Shown piece by piece: positions 9,122-16,490 of a stretch of DNA of 64,000 nucleotides. The stretch's first letter is position 1, and every line of letters starts with the position of its first letter. Under the pieces are notes generated by a model. That model saw nothing but the letters and a program-made list of their open reading frames with translations, was not told the origin of the DNA and did not search any database. This DNA comes from an uncultured Opitutia bacterium (GTDB lineage: Bacteria; Verrucomicrobiota; Verrucomicrobiia; Opitutales; Opitutaceae): the NCBI GenBank assembly GCA_903862955.1, contig CAIPAH010000009.1, positions 59,323-123,322 of the forward strand, written 5' to 3'. Both the position numbers and the translations under genes were made by a program.

Positions 9122-9574
9122 ATGAAAAAAGTCCTCCTCCTTTCCGTGACCGCGCTCGTGGCGTTCGCCGGCTGCAATCGCTCCGGCATGATCGACAGCA
9201 CCACCGTCAGCGTGCCGGCCAACGCCGCCCCCAAATCCCCCACGCCCGCCCGCATCGCGCACGGCCAGTCGGTCAATATCCAGGATTACGTCGCCCGCGG
9301 CCGCACCACGATCTTCGACTTCACCAGCGAATATTGCCCGCCCTGCCGCGCCATCGCGCCGCGCCTCCACAAGCTCCACGCCGATCGCGCCGACATCGTC
9401 GTCGTCGAGGTGGACATCAACCGCCCCGGCATGCAGGGCATCGACTGGGGTTCGCCTGTCGCCAAACAATATCAGCTCCAGTCGATTCCGCATTTCAAGA
9501 TCTACAGCCCCAGCGGCCAGTTGCAGGCCGAGGGCGACGAGGCCTACGGACTCGTGGCGGGCATGTTGAAGTAA
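9122..9574 (+). CDS. Thioredoxin-like lipoprotein
   Basis: 150 residues. The signal peptide ends in the lipobox AFAGC (Cys18). The thioredoxin fold carries the active site YCPPCRAIAP (Cys72, Cys75) and the cis-proline segment QSIPHFKIY, as in thioredoxins and TlpA/ResA-type envelope oxidoreductases. CPPC is an uncommon active-site pair compared with CGPC, and shifts redox potential in known family members. Periplasmic, membrane-anchored disulfide reductase is the likely role. It sits just after the M3 peptidase gene and may be co-transcribed with it. Confidence 0.88.
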   Translation: MKKVLLLSVTALVAFAGCNRSGMIDSTTVSVPANAAPKSPTPARIAHGQSVNIQDYVARGRTTIFDFTSEYCPPCRAIAPRLHKLHADRADIVVVEVDINRPGMQGIDWGSPVAKQYQLQSIPHFKIYSPSGQLQAEGDEAYGLVAGMLK

Positions 9575-9639
9575 TCAGCGCCCCGCCGCGCAAAGGATGG
9601 AACCTGGGGCCGTCGCGCCCACTCTCATCTCCTGTCGCC

Positions 9640-10275
9640 ATGCTTGCCGCCACTCGCCTCCTTCCCCACCTCGCTTTGATCCTGCTCGGCGCCTGCGCCG
9701 CGCTGTCGGTTCGTGCGGCCGATGACGTGAAATTTTCCGCCACCCTCACGCCCGACCAGCGCGAACACGCCGGGCTGGCGCAGCTCTCGGCGGATAACGT
9801 GGCTGTCGTCGACGGACTCGTGCGGATGGACGTGGCTGCGAGCAAATTCAAGGACAACGACGTCGACCACACCCGCTTCAGCGAGCGACACACGCCGCGC
9901 GAACGGGAACTGGCCGGCCTCGACCGCCTGACCTCCGACCAGCGGGCCACGCTCGACGAGTATGTTTACGAACGGATTTCGGGCACCGCGCCTTCCGGGG
10001 TCGCATGGGTCGCGTCGAAGCCGTCGATCGGGGTCAAACCCAACATCTCGACCAACAAGCCCGATATTCACGGCCAGATTTCCTTCACCTACGGCACGGG
10101 CAAAGGCGGAAGCGTCTATGGCTCGGACGTGGTTTTGACCTATGTCGACCCCGCCGGCCACTATGCGGTGGCGGTGGGTTATTCGGACTACCACGGCAAG
10201 GGTTACTATCCCAGCTGCCTGACCGGCTACGGCCCGTATCGGCCGTATCCCGCGCTCCTCTCGCCGATCCCGTAA
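9640..10275 (+). CDS. Secreted protein with duplicated AGL-x2-L motif, unknown function
   Basis: 211 residues starting MLAATRLLPHLALILLG, a signal peptide with probable cleavage after VRAAD. The mature part opens with two copies of one short unit: LTPDQREHAGLAQLSADN... and HTPRERELAGLDRLTSDQ..., each followed by a leucine/valine helix. The C-terminal half is Gly/Tyr-rich (GKGGSVYGSDVVLTYV, YSDYHGKGYYP). I do not recognise a named domain; the unit resembles short predicted helical repeats in other verrucomicrobial exported proteins. No linked function. Confidence 0.65.
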   Translation: MLAATRLLPHLALILLGACAALSVRAADDVKFSATLTPDQREHAGLAQLSADNVAVVDGLVRMDVAASKFKDNDVDHTRFSERHTPRERELAGLDRLTSDQRATLDEYVYERISGTAPSGVAWVASKPSIGVKPNISTNKPDIHGQISFTYGTGKGGSVYGSDVVLTYVDPAGHYAVAVGYSDYHGKGYYPSCLTGYGPYRPYPALLSPIP

Positions 10276-10358
10276 CGAACGCGCGGCGGCGTGGATGACA
10301 CCCTCCGTGCAGGTCACGTCTCGACTCGCGCGGAGCAGGCAGGCACGCTGAGCGTTTC

Positions 10359-11243
10359 ATGCCCTGGCGTTACGCACTCGTTTTCATCGGCGTCTTCTGC
10401 AGCTCGACCGCGGTCATCATGATCCGGATGAGCCACACGCACCCGACGGTGCTGGCGGCATTGCGACTCTTGATTGCCAGCGCGTTGCTCGCGCCGGTGT
10501 TCTGGCGGGAATTGCGCCGGCACCGCGGCGCCTACACGCGCCAGCATTGGCAGCGCAGCCTGTGGCCGTCCGTGATGCTCTCGGTTCACTTCATTTCCTG
10601 GGGCTACGGTTCGCGCATGACGTTTGCCGCGCAGGCCAGCCTGATCGCCAACCTCGTGCCGATCGCCCTGCCGTTCTTCCTGCACTGGTTGGTCGCGGAA
10701 CGTATCAATCGCACCGAAATCCTCGGCACCGCCATCGCCCTCGGCGGCGTCGCCTTGCTCACCGCCCGCGCCGCCTTCACCGCCAGCGGCGACTACCTCG
10801 GCAACATGATCTGCTTCGGCTCGATGATCGCCGCCGCCGGCTACGTCGCCCTCGGCCGGCGCAATCGCGACTTCCCGTCGCTCTGGCTCTATGTCGTGCC
10901 GGTCTACCTGCAGGCTGGCCTCATCAGCCTCGTCGCCTCGCTGCCGTGGCTCGGCACGTTCGAATTCGGCTCGGGCCGTGAATGGCTCCTGATGCTCGGG
11001 CTCGCCTGCCTGCCCACGATCGTCGGCCACTCGATGATCAACTACGGCGTCCGCCACCTCCGCGGCCAGATTATCAGCCTCTGCAACGTCACCCAGTTTG
11101 TCTTCGCCGGCTTGCTCGCCTACTTCATTTTCCACGAGCACCCCGCCCCGCTCTTCTACGCCGCCAGCGCCGTCGTCGTCGCCGGCGTCGCGCTCGTCGT
11201 GTTTGCCACTCCCACGCCGCTGCCAGCAGAAGCAGTGGACTAG
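10359..11243 (+). CDS. EamA/DMT family transporter
   Basis: 294 residues with about ten transmembrane helices in two five-helix halves, the layout of the EamA (drug/metabolite transporter) family. The first half contains MIRMSHTHPTVLAALRLL; the second starts near SLWLYVVPVYLQAGL and contains TIVGHSMINYGVRHLRGQ, a region typically conserved in this family (GH..hNy...r). Substrate is unknown; members export amino acids, metabolites or drugs. It ends a few bases before a palindromic repeat. Confidence 0.9.
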   Translation: MPWRYALVFIGVFCSSTAVIMIRMSHTHPTVLAALRLLIASALLAPVFWRELRRHRGAYTRQHWQRSLWPSVMLSVHFISWGYGSRMTFAAQASLIANLVPIALPFFLHWLVAERINRTEILGTAIALGGVALLTARAAFTASGDYLGNMICFGSMIAAAGYVALGRRNRDFPSLWLYVVPVYLQAGLISLVASLPWLGTFEFGSGREWLLMLGLACLPTIVGHSMINYGVRHLRGQIISLCNVTQFVFAGLLAYFIFHEHPAPLFYAASAVVVAGVALVVFATPTPLPAEAVD

Positions 11244-11249
11244 GCCGGA

Positions 11250-11366
11250 CTGTCGTTCTGAACGAAGTGAAGAATCCAGTTGGATGTCGTCGAACCCAAG
11301 GATTAACTCTCATTGGATGTAAAACCAGCTCCGGGCGGCTAGACTTCGCTGCGCTCAGAATGACAA
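11250..11366. repeat. Palindromic intergenic repeat, GTCATTCTGAGCG family, copy 1
   Basis: The left arm (11250-11273, CTGTCGTTCTGAACGAAG...) is an imperfect inverted match to the right arm (11343-11366, ACTTCGCTGCGCTCAGAATG...). About 70 bases lie between. It is the same family as the better-preserved copy at 15089-15174. It lies between the end of the EamA gene and the next gene. Confidence 0.75.
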
Positions 11367-11400
11367 GTTCATGCAACTTTCCGGTCCGACCTGACCCCCG

Positions 11401-11446
11401 TTTTCCGACCTCAGAATTCTGACCTCTGATCTCTGACTTCTGTCTT
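11401..11446. repeat. Quasi-periodic CTCTGA-type repeat
   Basis: A run in which the unit CTSTGAY recurs about every 7-10 bases (TCAGAATTCTGA, CCTCTGAT, CTCTGACTT, CTGTCTTC). It contains the palindrome CAGAATTCTG at its left end. It lies directly upstream of the heparinase-like gene start at 11456, with no coding potential. Confidence 0.5.
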
Positions 11447-11455
11447 CTTTCCACC

Positions 11456-13498
11456 ATGTCCCTCCCCCGCCGCGAATTCCTCCGTTCCAGCCTCGGTTTC
11501 GGCGCCCTGTTCGCCCTGCGCGGCATCGTCCGCGCCGCGTCACCCGCGTCACCCCCCCTCACCGCCGCCAACGGAACCTCCCGGCCGGGTCTGCTCTTCG
11601 ACGCCGCCGACCTCCCGCGCATTCGCGCCAACGTCCAGCGCCCGGAGTTCGCGGAGTTCTGGACCTACATGACGACGGTGGATTTCGCCGCCGAGGAGAA
11701 GTTCCTGACGCACGAGCTCAGCCTCAGGAACCACATCGCCGACATGGGCCGCGCCCAGACGATCATGATGCGCTCGGCCTTCGTCCACCTGCTCTTTCCC
11801 GACGCACAACACCTCGCCCTCGCCCGCCTCGCGCTCAAGCGCCTGCTGGACTACCCGCGCTGGGACTGGCTCCGCGACAGCCAGCACCAGCCCGTCGCCA
11901 TCCTCCGCGGCGCCGGCACCGCCATGGCCCTCGCCCACGTGTCCGAATGGCTCGCCCCCGAACTCACAGCGGAGGACCAGGCCGCCATTTCCCGCGGCAT
12001 GGCCACCGAGGGCGGCGAAGCGTGCGCGCGCGGCGTGCGCGACATGAACCATCACGATCAAGCCGGCCCGTGGGGGCTCAACCCCGACGAGGAGGGCCTG
12101 CCGCCCGTCGACGTCGCCCGCTGGCCCCGCATTCTCGACGAGACCAACCTGCGCATCACCTGCACCGCCGGCCTGGCCGTCGCCGCCGTCCACCTCTGGG
12201 AGAAGCACCCCGAGGCGCCCGCCTGGCTGGCCCTGGCCCGCGACAGCATGAAGTTGTATGCGTCGCGCATGAACCGCGACGGCTCGTTCGGCGAGGGCAT
12301 TGGCTACTGGGACTTCACGTTCATGCACTACTGCTTCGTGTTGGAAATCTTCCGGCGCAAACTCGGCATCGACGACCGCGGCCTGCTGGATTTCCCGCTC
12401 ATGGCGCGCTACGCGCTCGACATGACGATGCCGACCGCCGGCCATCCCGACGACTGCATCAACCTCGGCGATGCGTTCGTCGCCGCCGGCAGCATTCCGC
12501 TGAGCTGGACCGCGCGCGAATTCCGCGACGGTTGCGCGCAATGGCTCACGCTCCAGCCCAAGGCCATCCGGCCCAACTGGACCACCAGCTGGACCGCCGT
12601 CTGGTTCGACTCCACCGTGCCCGCCCGGCTGCCCGCCCAGGAGCCCCTCGACCGCCGGCAGGCCCTCGGCATCATCATTTCCCGCACCGGCTGGGACGTG
12701 CAGGACAACGTCGTCGTGCTGCGCAGCGGCGGCCCGATCAACCACGAGCACGCCGACCGCAACAGTGTCATCTTCAAGGCCCACGGTGAGCGCCTCTTCA
12801 ACGACCCCGTCCACGCCTCCTATTCCACGAGGGATCCCAAGTGGCTCCTCCGCCAGACGGAAGCCCACACGTCCGTGCTCATCGACGGCCATGGCCACGT
12901 TTACCACGACGGACACGACGGCACGAACTCCTCCACGGCCGCCGCCCAGATCCAGGACTACCGGCTCGGACCCGGTTGGATGACGGTGACCAGCGACGCC
13001 ACCGACGCCTACAAGCGCGCCAACCTCCCGGCCAAGCTCGTCCAGCGCACGCTGATTTACCTCAAGCCCGACGTGCTCGCGATCTTCGACCACGTGATTC
13101 TTAAAACCGCGCTGCCCATCTCCGCCCGCTTCCAAGTTTTCAACGAAGACGGTGAAGGCCGCGCCGCCGTCAACGCCGGCACGTTCAGGATCGAGCGCCC
13201 GCAGGCCACCCTGCTCGCGCGCGTCCTCACCGCCGGGGCGAGTTCACTCGCGACCGGCCGGCTCAAGCTGCCCGAGAGCGGCGGCATTTATCCTTTCACC
13301 GAAATCAGCTCCGCCGCCGCCACCGAGCATATGTTGTTCACGGTCTGCTCGACCGCGCCCGACGGCGAAGCGCACGGCGACATCACGGTGACGCACGAGG
13401 GCGGTTTCTGGAATTTCGCCGGCACTCACCGGGGGCAGGCCGTCAAGGCCTCCTTCGTGGCCGCGGACGGTTCCTCGGCGCCGCTCATCACGCTCTGA
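11456..13498 (+). CDS. Tat-exported heparinase II/III family protein
   Basis: 680 residues. The N-terminus RREFLRSSLGFGALFAL is a twin-arginine signal. An all-helical toroid-like region follows (about 60-380), then a beta-rich C-terminal half with SGGPINHEHADRNSVIF (His430, His432), the segment where heparinase II/III-family lyases carry conserved histidines. RLFNDPVHASYS and HTSVLIDGHGHVYHDG follow. The family cleaves uronic-acid-containing polysaccharides (heparin, heparan, alginate). The exact substrate is open. A Tat signal implies folding, possibly with a metal, before export. Confidence 0.82.
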   Translation: MSLPRREFLRSSLGFGALFALRGIVRAASPASPPLTAANGTSRPGLLFDAADLPRIRANVQRPEFAEFWTYMTTVDFAAEEKFLTHELSLRNHIADMGRAQTIMMRSAFVHLLFPDAQHLALARLALKRLLDYPRWDWLRDSQHQPVAILRGAGTAMALAHVSEWLAPELTAEDQAAISRGMATEGGEACARGVRDMNHHDQAGPWGLNPDEEGLPPVDVARWPRILDETNLRITCTAGLAVAAVHLWEKHPEAPAWLALARDSMKLYASRMNRDGSFGEGIGYWDFTFMHYCFVLEIFRRKLGIDDRGLLDFPLMARYALDMTMPTAGHPDDCINLGDAFVAAGSIPLSWTAREFRDGCAQWLTLQPKAIRPNWTTSWTAVWFDSTVPARLPAQEPLDRRQALGIIISRTGWDVQDNVVVLRSGGPINHEHADRNSVIFKAHGERLFNDPVHASYSTRDPKWLLRQTEAHTSVLIDGHGHVYHDGHDGTNSSTAAAQIQDYRLGPGWMTVTSDATDAYKRANLPAKLVQRTLIYLKPDVLAIFDHVILKTALPISARFQVFNEDGEGRAAVNAGTFRIERPQATLLARVLTAGASSLATGRLKLPESGGIYPFTEISSAAATEHMLFTVCSTAPDGEAHGDITVTHEGGFWNFAGTHRGQAVKASFVAADGSSAPLITL

Positions 13499-13575
13499 AC
13501 CTGCGCCCGACGCACAAAAGCGGCGTTTCGTCCAAAACCCTTTGCCCGTCCCCGCTCGCGCCGGCACCCTCCGGC

Positions 13576-15039
13576 ATGCGAGCTATTCTAAGCCTTAGGC
13601 TGTTGGCCTTGTGGTTGTTCGCCGCTGGTTGGGCTATCGCAGAGACACCGCCGGCCGCCGTCACTCCGGATCCGTTCGGGGGCCTGTGGGTCGGCACCGT
13701 GGCCGCGCCCAACCAGACCACCGACATCAGCTTCGCCTTCACGCCCGGCAAGCACGGCCTCAACGCCCGCATCACAATGCCCGCGATGTGGGTGAACGGG
13801 ATGTTTCTCGGCCCCGCGCAGATCGTCGATGGCACCTACACGCTGCCGGAACTTGGCATTCGGCTCACGCGCGCCGGCGATCGCCTGACGGGAACCTTCG
13901 CCAATCCGCTCCTGCAAGTCGACCTCCACCGGGCTGTTCAACCGCTGCCCGTTCCACCAGCGCCGGTTCTGCCGCCCGGTCCAGCTCCGCTCTGGTCCCA
14001 CGCCCTCGGAGCGCTCGTCTGGGCATCGCCCGCGGCCCGCGATGGCGTCGTCTATGTGGGCAGCGTGGACGGAAAATTTCACGCCCTCAGCGCCCGTGAC
14101 GGCACGGAACTTTGGACGTGGTCAGACTCCAACCCGCTTTACGGCGAGGCGCTGGTGACCGCCGATCGCCTCTGGTTTGTGGACGGTCACACCGAACTGG
14201 TCTGCCTCAACCGCACCGACGGCCACCTGCTCTGGCGCGCGCCGCTGCACGACGCCGCGTCCACCACCGGCGCGACATCCGGCAATGAAACCTTCAACCG
14301 CCGGGTGCCGGTGCCCGTCCTGGCCGACGGCACGCTTTATGTGGGCTCCGCGGACCACGGCCTCTACGCGCTCGATGCCGCGACGGGCAAAATCCTTTGG
14401 CGGCATGACGCCGGCGCCGCGATCTACGCCTCCGTGGCGCTCGACGGCGACAAGCTCATCGCCGGCTGTTACGACGGCAGCGTCCTCGTGCTCAACCGCC
14501 GCGACGGCGTCGAACTCGCGCGGACTAAGCTCGGCGGCCCCATCGCGTCCGCGCCGGTCGTTGCCGGTGACATGCTCATTGTCGGCTGCCGCGACTATCT
14601 CCTCTACGGGCTTCGTCGCTCTGACCTGCGCATCGTCTGGCGTAACTCCTACTGGTTTTCGTGGGTCGAGTCCGTGCCGCGGCTCGTGGACGGCCTGCTC
14701 TACATCGGCGGCTCCGACTACCGCCGCATCAGTGCGCTGGATCCCGCCACGGGCAAGGCGCGGTGGGTGACCGACGTTTTCGGCATCACCTGGGGCACGC
14801 CGGTGGTCACCGCCGACACCGTCTTCGCCGGCACCTCTGCCCAAGTCCCCGCCGCCATCGCCCACAGCGGCGGCATCACCGCGCTGGACCGCCGGACGGG
14901 TGCGGTAAAATGGCGCCGCGTCACCCCGCTGCCCGCCGGCGCCGAACGGGCCGGGTATCTCGGATCGCTTGTCTTCGCCAACGACAAACTTATCGGCGCC
15001 GGCTTCGACGGCGTCCTCGTCGCCTACCCTGCCCACTGA
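13576..15039 (+). CDS. Secreted PQQ-like beta-propeller protein
   Basis: 487 residues with a signal peptide (LLALWLFAAGWAIAE). An N-terminal beta domain of about 110 residues is followed by repeated propeller blades with the WxxxxG type signature: GTELWTWSDS, GHLLWRAPL, GKILWRHDAG, LRIVWRNSYW, GKARWVTDVF and AVKWRRVTPL. This is the PQQ/BamB-type repeat; I see no evidence of the quinoprotein dehydrogenase catalytic residues, so a scaffold or binding role is more likely than an enzyme. It is periplasmic or outer-membrane associated. Confidence 0.85.
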   Translation: MRAILSLRLLALWLFAAGWAIAETPPAAVTPDPFGGLWVGTVAAPNQTTDISFAFTPGKHGLNARITMPAMWVNGMFLGPAQIVDGTYTLPELGIRLTRAGDRLTGTFANPLLQVDLHRAVQPLPVPPAPVLPPGPAPLWSHALGALVWASPAARDGVVYVGSVDGKFHALSARDGTELWTWSDSNPLYGEALVTADRLWFVDGHTELVCLNRTDGHLLWRAPLHDAASTTGATSGNETFNRRVPVPVLADGTLYVGSADHGLYALDAATGKILWRHDAGAAIYASVALDGDKLIAGCYDGSVLVLNRRDGVELARTKLGGPIASAPVVAGDMLIVGCRDYLLYGLRRSDLRIVWRNSYWFSWVESVPRLVDGLLYIGGSDYRRISALDPATGKARWVTDVFGITWGTPVVTADTVFAGTSAQVPAAIAHSGGITALDRRTGAVKWRRVTPLPAGAERAGYLGSLVFANDKLIGAGFDGVLVAYPAH

Positions 15040-15046
15040 TTGGTTG

Positions 15047-15208
15047 GCCCACGGAACACACGGAATACACGGAAAAGTGATGCCTGCGTTTGTCATTCTG
15101 AGCGCAGCGAGGAATCCACTTGGAGACTGTTAACAGAGTCTCACTGGATTCTTTGCTGCGCTCAGAATGACAAACTGGGCTTCCGTGTCTTCCGTGTGTT
15201 CCGTGGGC
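15047..15208. repeat. Composite intergenic repeat: one inverted repeat nested inside another
   Basis: The outer arms are 15047-15074 (GCCCACGGAACACACGGAAT...) and 15181-15208, inverted matches at 27 of 28 positions. Nested inside are 15089-15118 (TTTGTCATTCTGAGCGCAGC...) and 15145-15174, inverted matches at 28 of 30 positions. A further TTCCGTGGGC occurs at 15232-15241. The outer arm is itself periodic (CACGGAA every 9 bases). It fills the gap between the PQQ gene and the TrpF-like gene. Confidence 0.9.
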
Positions 15209-15253
15209 AACAAATTCATTTCCTCTCTCATTTCCGTGGGCTAATCTCCCCGC

Positions 15254-15919
15254 GTGCCCTCGGCCCCGATCGTCAAAATCTGCTGCATCAAGTCAGTGGC
15301 TGAGGCCCGCACGGCCCTCGCCCATGGCGCCGCGGCGCTCGGACTGGTTTCCCACATGCCCAGCGGACCTGGCGTCATCCGCGAGGACCTCATCGCCGAA
15401 ATCACCGCCAGTGTGCCGCCCGGCACGGCCACGTTCCTACTGACCGCGCTCACCGACGTCGACGCGATCATCGCCCAGCATCGGCGCTGCCGGACCACCA
15501 CCGTACAGATCGTGGACGCCCTCACCCGGGGCACGCACCGCGACCTCCGCCGCGCGCTGCCCGGAGTGCAGTTGGTGCAGGTCATCCACGTTCGCAGCGA
15601 GGACTCCATCGCCGAGGCCGCCGCCGTCGCCCCCGAGGTGGACTTCCTCCTCCTGGACTCCGGCAACCCCAACCTCGCGGTGAAAGAACTCGGCGGCACC
15701 GGCCGCACGCACAACTGGGCCCTTTCGCGCCGCATCGTCGAAACCTGTGGCCGCCCCGTCTTCCTCGCGGGTGGCCTGCGTCCCGACAACCTCGCCGCCG
15801 CCCACGCCCAAGTCGGCCCGTACGGCTTTGACCTCTGCAGCAGCGTCCGCACGAACGACGTCCTCGACGAAACCAAGCTCGCCGCCTTCTTCGCTAAAGT
15901 GCGAGACTTGGAGCCGTAA
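15254..15919 (+). CDS. trpF: Phosphoribosylanthranilate isomerase-like protein (divergent TrpF)
   Basis: 221 residues from a GTG start. A TIM-barrel with TrpF landmarks: VKICCIKS at the first strand (Cys10 is the expected general base; the following Gly of the usual KICG is Cys11), FLLLDSGNPN with Asp135 as the expected general acid, GGTGRTHNW, and the phosphate-binding segment FLAGGLRPDNL. The terminal strand reads FDLCSSVRTND, where TrpF normally has a D-x-SSG-V-E pattern. TrpF converts N-(5'-phosphoribosyl)anthranilate to CdRP in tryptophan synthesis. No other trp gene adjoins it, and the altered residues leave room for a different or relaxed substrate. Confidence 0.7.
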   Translation: MPSAPIVKICCIKSVAEARTALAHGAAALGLVSHMPSGPGVIREDLIAEITASVPPGTATFLLTALTDVDAIIAQHRRCRTTTVQIVDALTRGTHRDLRRALPGVQLVQVIHVRSEDSIAEAAAVAPEVDFLLLDSGNPNLAVKELGGTGRTHNWALSRRIVETCGRPVFLAGGLRPDNLAAAHAQVGPYGFDLCSSVRTNDVLDETKLAAFFAKVRDLEP

Positions 15920-15991
15920 CACAGACGCGATTATCCGCAGCATGAACCCGTTGCTTCTCTCGCCTAGGGTGCGTTGGCGCTATCCCGCAAA

Positions 15992-16357
15992 ATGAAGGCC
16001 AATCTGCTCGTCTTTACCTTGTTTGGCCTTGTTGCGGGCTGCTCTCCAGCTATCGACCGAAGCCAGATCCCGGGTACCTACACTGCCGGGTCAATTGAGG
16101 CGCTGGAAATTCGGCCAAACGGATCCTATCGCCACGTCTACGCGGGATCTGACGGAAAGAGCGTGGCTGAGGAGGGACAGTGGGAATTTGCAATCGTGGA
16201 GGACCGGCCAAACGTCGTGCTCCAGAATTTCCACTGCACGCTGCCAGGATCAGAATCTTCCGGACAGGGCTACTTCCTCACTAGAGCAACTGCAAATTGG
16301 AGAGGGGTCAGGCTCTGGGTCGACGATGACCGTGGGCTATTCTACCAGAAAAAATAG
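15992..16357 (+). CDS. Small lipoprotein, unknown function
   Basis: 121 residues starting at MKANLLVF. A lipoprotein signal ends with LVAGC. The mature domain has an alternating beta pattern (IPGTYTAGSIEALEIRPNG, GQWEFAIVEDRPN), reminiscent of small lipocalin-like or DUF-type folds, but no family is assignable. Base composition is noticeably less GC-rich than the neighbours, which hints at later acquisition or weak codon selection. Confidence 0.6.
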   Translation: MKANLLVFTLFGLVAGCSPAIDRSQIPGTYTAGSIEALEIRPNGSYRHVYAGSDGKSVAEEGQWEFAIVEDRPNVVLQNFHCTLPGSESSGQGYFLTRATANWRGVRLWVDDDRGLFYQKK

Positions 16358-16450
16358 CTACGGCAGAAATATTCACCCTCCCGCTCGAATTGCCTTCGCC
16401 ATCGTCGGGCGGGCGCACTTGGCTCGCCTTGGGTCTCTTGAGGTTCCCCG

Positions 16451-16482
16451 CCTACAGCTTATCGCTTAACGCTTACCGCTTT
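16451..16482. repeat. Short quasi-periodic GCTTA repeat
   Basis: The unit CGCTTA(A/T/C) recurs four times: AGCTTAT, CGCTTAA, CGCTTAC, CGCTTTC. It lies immediately before the start of the beta-helix gene. No coding potential. It is similar in style to the CTCTGA run at 11401 and the AATGACTAAT element at 46690. Confidence 0.45.
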
Positions 16483-16490
16483 CCCACCCC

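Noticed and set aside
15047..15208. CRISPR-like regular repeats.
   Set aside because: The repeats are inverted, two per family and nested, without equal spacers; no cas genes are present.
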